From the NCBI RefSeq assembly GCF_024227715.1, contig NZ_CP100449.1, positions 1-64,000 on the forward strand: 64,000 nucleotides of DNA. Direction: 5' to 3'. The notes under the pieces were generated by a model. The model did not search any database, had not been told where the DNA came from, and saw only the letters and a list, made by a program, of their open reading frames with translations. The position numbers and the translations under genes were made by a program. The DNA comes from Halomarina litorea. Lineage in GTDB: Archaea; Halobacteriota; Halobacteria; Halobacteriales; Haloarculaceae. Below are positions 63,303 to 64,000 of the stretch, piece by piece (position 1 is the first letter of the stretch; the number at the start of each line of letters is the position of its first letter).

Positions 63303-64000
63303 ATGGCCTTTGAGTGGGAGACGTCCATCTGGAGGCGCATCTGGAACCGTTTCCACTCACACGTCGACAGACAGTCGCTGTCACTACTCCTCGTCGTCGG
63401 AGTGCTGCTGACACGTGTACCCCTCGCCTCCGCTCATGAGGCAACCGCGACTGCGGGGCTCACAGACGGACACGGTCTTCTGCTCGTGTTCGTCGGTGTC
63501 GGGTTGATTGGAGCTGTCGTCGTCTGTAAGCGCCTCGAATACCTGTCGCCGACTGTCGCTCTCTATGGGGTCTTCGTTGGAATCGTCGTGACTGCACTCG
63601 GTGCTGTTCTCTTCGAAGGGCTGTCCCCGGACCCGTCCTACACAGCGAGTTCGATGCCGTTCCCCCGGTCGTGGTACGAACCACTCGGGCTAGCTGTCGG
63701 TCTGTTCATCGCAATGGCGAGTTTCGTCATCGGCTGGTTTCGCTGGCCGGCCCGCCCACGATACACCTTCCTCGGTCTGCTGATGGGACTCTGGGTGTCG
63801 TATCCCTATCTCGTTCCGGTTCCGGCTGGCTACTACCACCCGCTCGGCTATGCAATCGTCCTCGGAGCACCGATCCTCGTCGGCTACATCGTCTGGACGG
63901 ATGCGGGTACCGTCCTCCGTGCCGTTCTCCGTGATCCGATCGCCCGCCGCTTCGGCGCTGGCGTCGGGTTCATGCTCGCGTTGTTCTTCACTACCGTCAC
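63303..64000 (+). CDS. Polytopic membrane protein, cut by the window end
   Basis: An open frame from the ATG at 63303 runs past the right edge (232 full codons seen). A charged N-terminus, MAFEWETSIWRRIWNRFHSH, leads to a helix ending in PLASAHEATATAG, possibly a signal-like segment. At least five further hydrophobic helices follow, with WYEPLGLAVGLFIAMAS and FLGLLMGLWVSYPY. A His after a cleavage-like ASA and the short His-containing loops recall membrane parts of copper or heme-related proteins. The family was not recognised. It is 193 bases after halocyanin. Confidence 0.7.
   Translation, partial: MAFEWETSIWRRIWNRFHSHVDRQSLSLLLVVGVLLTRVPLASAHEATATAGLTDGHGLLLVFVGVGLIGAVVVCKRLEYLSPTVALYGVFVGIVVTALGAVLFEGLSPDPSYTASSMPFPRSWYEPLGLAVGLFIAMASFVIGWFRWPARPRYTFLGLLMGLWVSYPYLVPVPAGYYHPLGYAIVLGAPILVGYIVWTDAGTVLRAVLRDPIARRFGAGVGFMLALFFTTV

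Noticed and set aside
1-64000. CRISPR arrays, rRNA and tRNA genes
   Set aside because: No regularly spaced repeats and no recognisable rRNA or tRNA sequence were seen; a covariance-model search would be needed to exclude a tRNA fully.

Overview
The window looks like part of a haloarchaeal genome or megaplasmid. Coding DNA is GC-rich, the proteins are strongly acidic, and many genes start 25-30 bases after a TATA-like box with no Shine-Dalgarno sequence (leaderless mRNA). The gene content agrees: a Cdc6/Orc1-type initiator, an F420-type LLM oxidoreductase, Tat lipoproteins, halocyanin and haloarchaeal small-protein families. No rRNA, tRNA or CRISPR was recognised.

Layout. (1) 0-3.9 kb, an accessory edge: a ParA-like ATPase overlapping a small partner gene, a split-barrel flavin-type protein and a tyrosine recombinase. 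(2) 4.2-25.8 kb, a nearly complete purine-degradation locus: IclR regulator, OHCU decarboxylase, urate oxidase, HIU hydrolase, an allantoate amidohydrolase-type M20 enzyme, a DUF3830 protein, an allantoinase/hydantoinase, adenine deaminase, two NCS2-type purine permeases, two deaminase-type amidohydrolases, XdhC-like maturation factor, two xanthine dehydrogenase subunits (no FAD subunit), MoeA and MocA. Read as a pathway: adenine and guanine are imported and deaminated to hypoxanthine and xanthine, oxidised to urate, then taken through 5-hydroxyisourate, OHCU and allantoin to allantoate and ureidoglycolate. Five 17-bp inverted repeats (arms like GTTCGA, 5-bp spacer) sit only in the intergenic DNA of this locus and are candidate operators. 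A second 20-bp palindrome (TTACA...TGTAA) accompanies them twice.

(3) 26-49.3 kb, visibly less GC-rich, a CoA-thioester catabolic island: MBL hydrolase, truncated 3-hydroxyacyl-CoA dehydrogenase, LLM oxidoreductase, an orphan carboxyltransferase, a second IclR regulator, three enoyl-CoA hydratases, three AMP-forming acyl-CoA ligases, MaoC, SDR and MDR dehydrogenases, and a complete five-gene Liv-type ABC importer. It probably imports and degrades an unidentified carboxylic acid. It is littered with gene remnants and ends in a decayed IS6-type transposase (49.5-50.1 kb).

(4) 51.2-64 kb: an orphan Cdc6/Orc1; a sulfur module (rhodanese, TusA, YeeE/YedE); an inactivated RecA-like protein, a small coiled-coil protein and a PolB2 polymerase reduced to its two ends by an internal deletion; PadR; more pseudogenes; and a metal module in which a DtxR-type regulator with a perfect 16-bp palindrome at its promoter is followed tightly by a two-domain multicopper oxidase, a ZIP transporter and a halocyanin. 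A membrane protein runs off the right edge.

The most notable observations are the putative purine-regulon operators, the decayed PolB2 mutasome-like operon, the oxidase-ZIP-halocyanin metal module and the two overlapping mini-ORFs ahead of urate oxidase.
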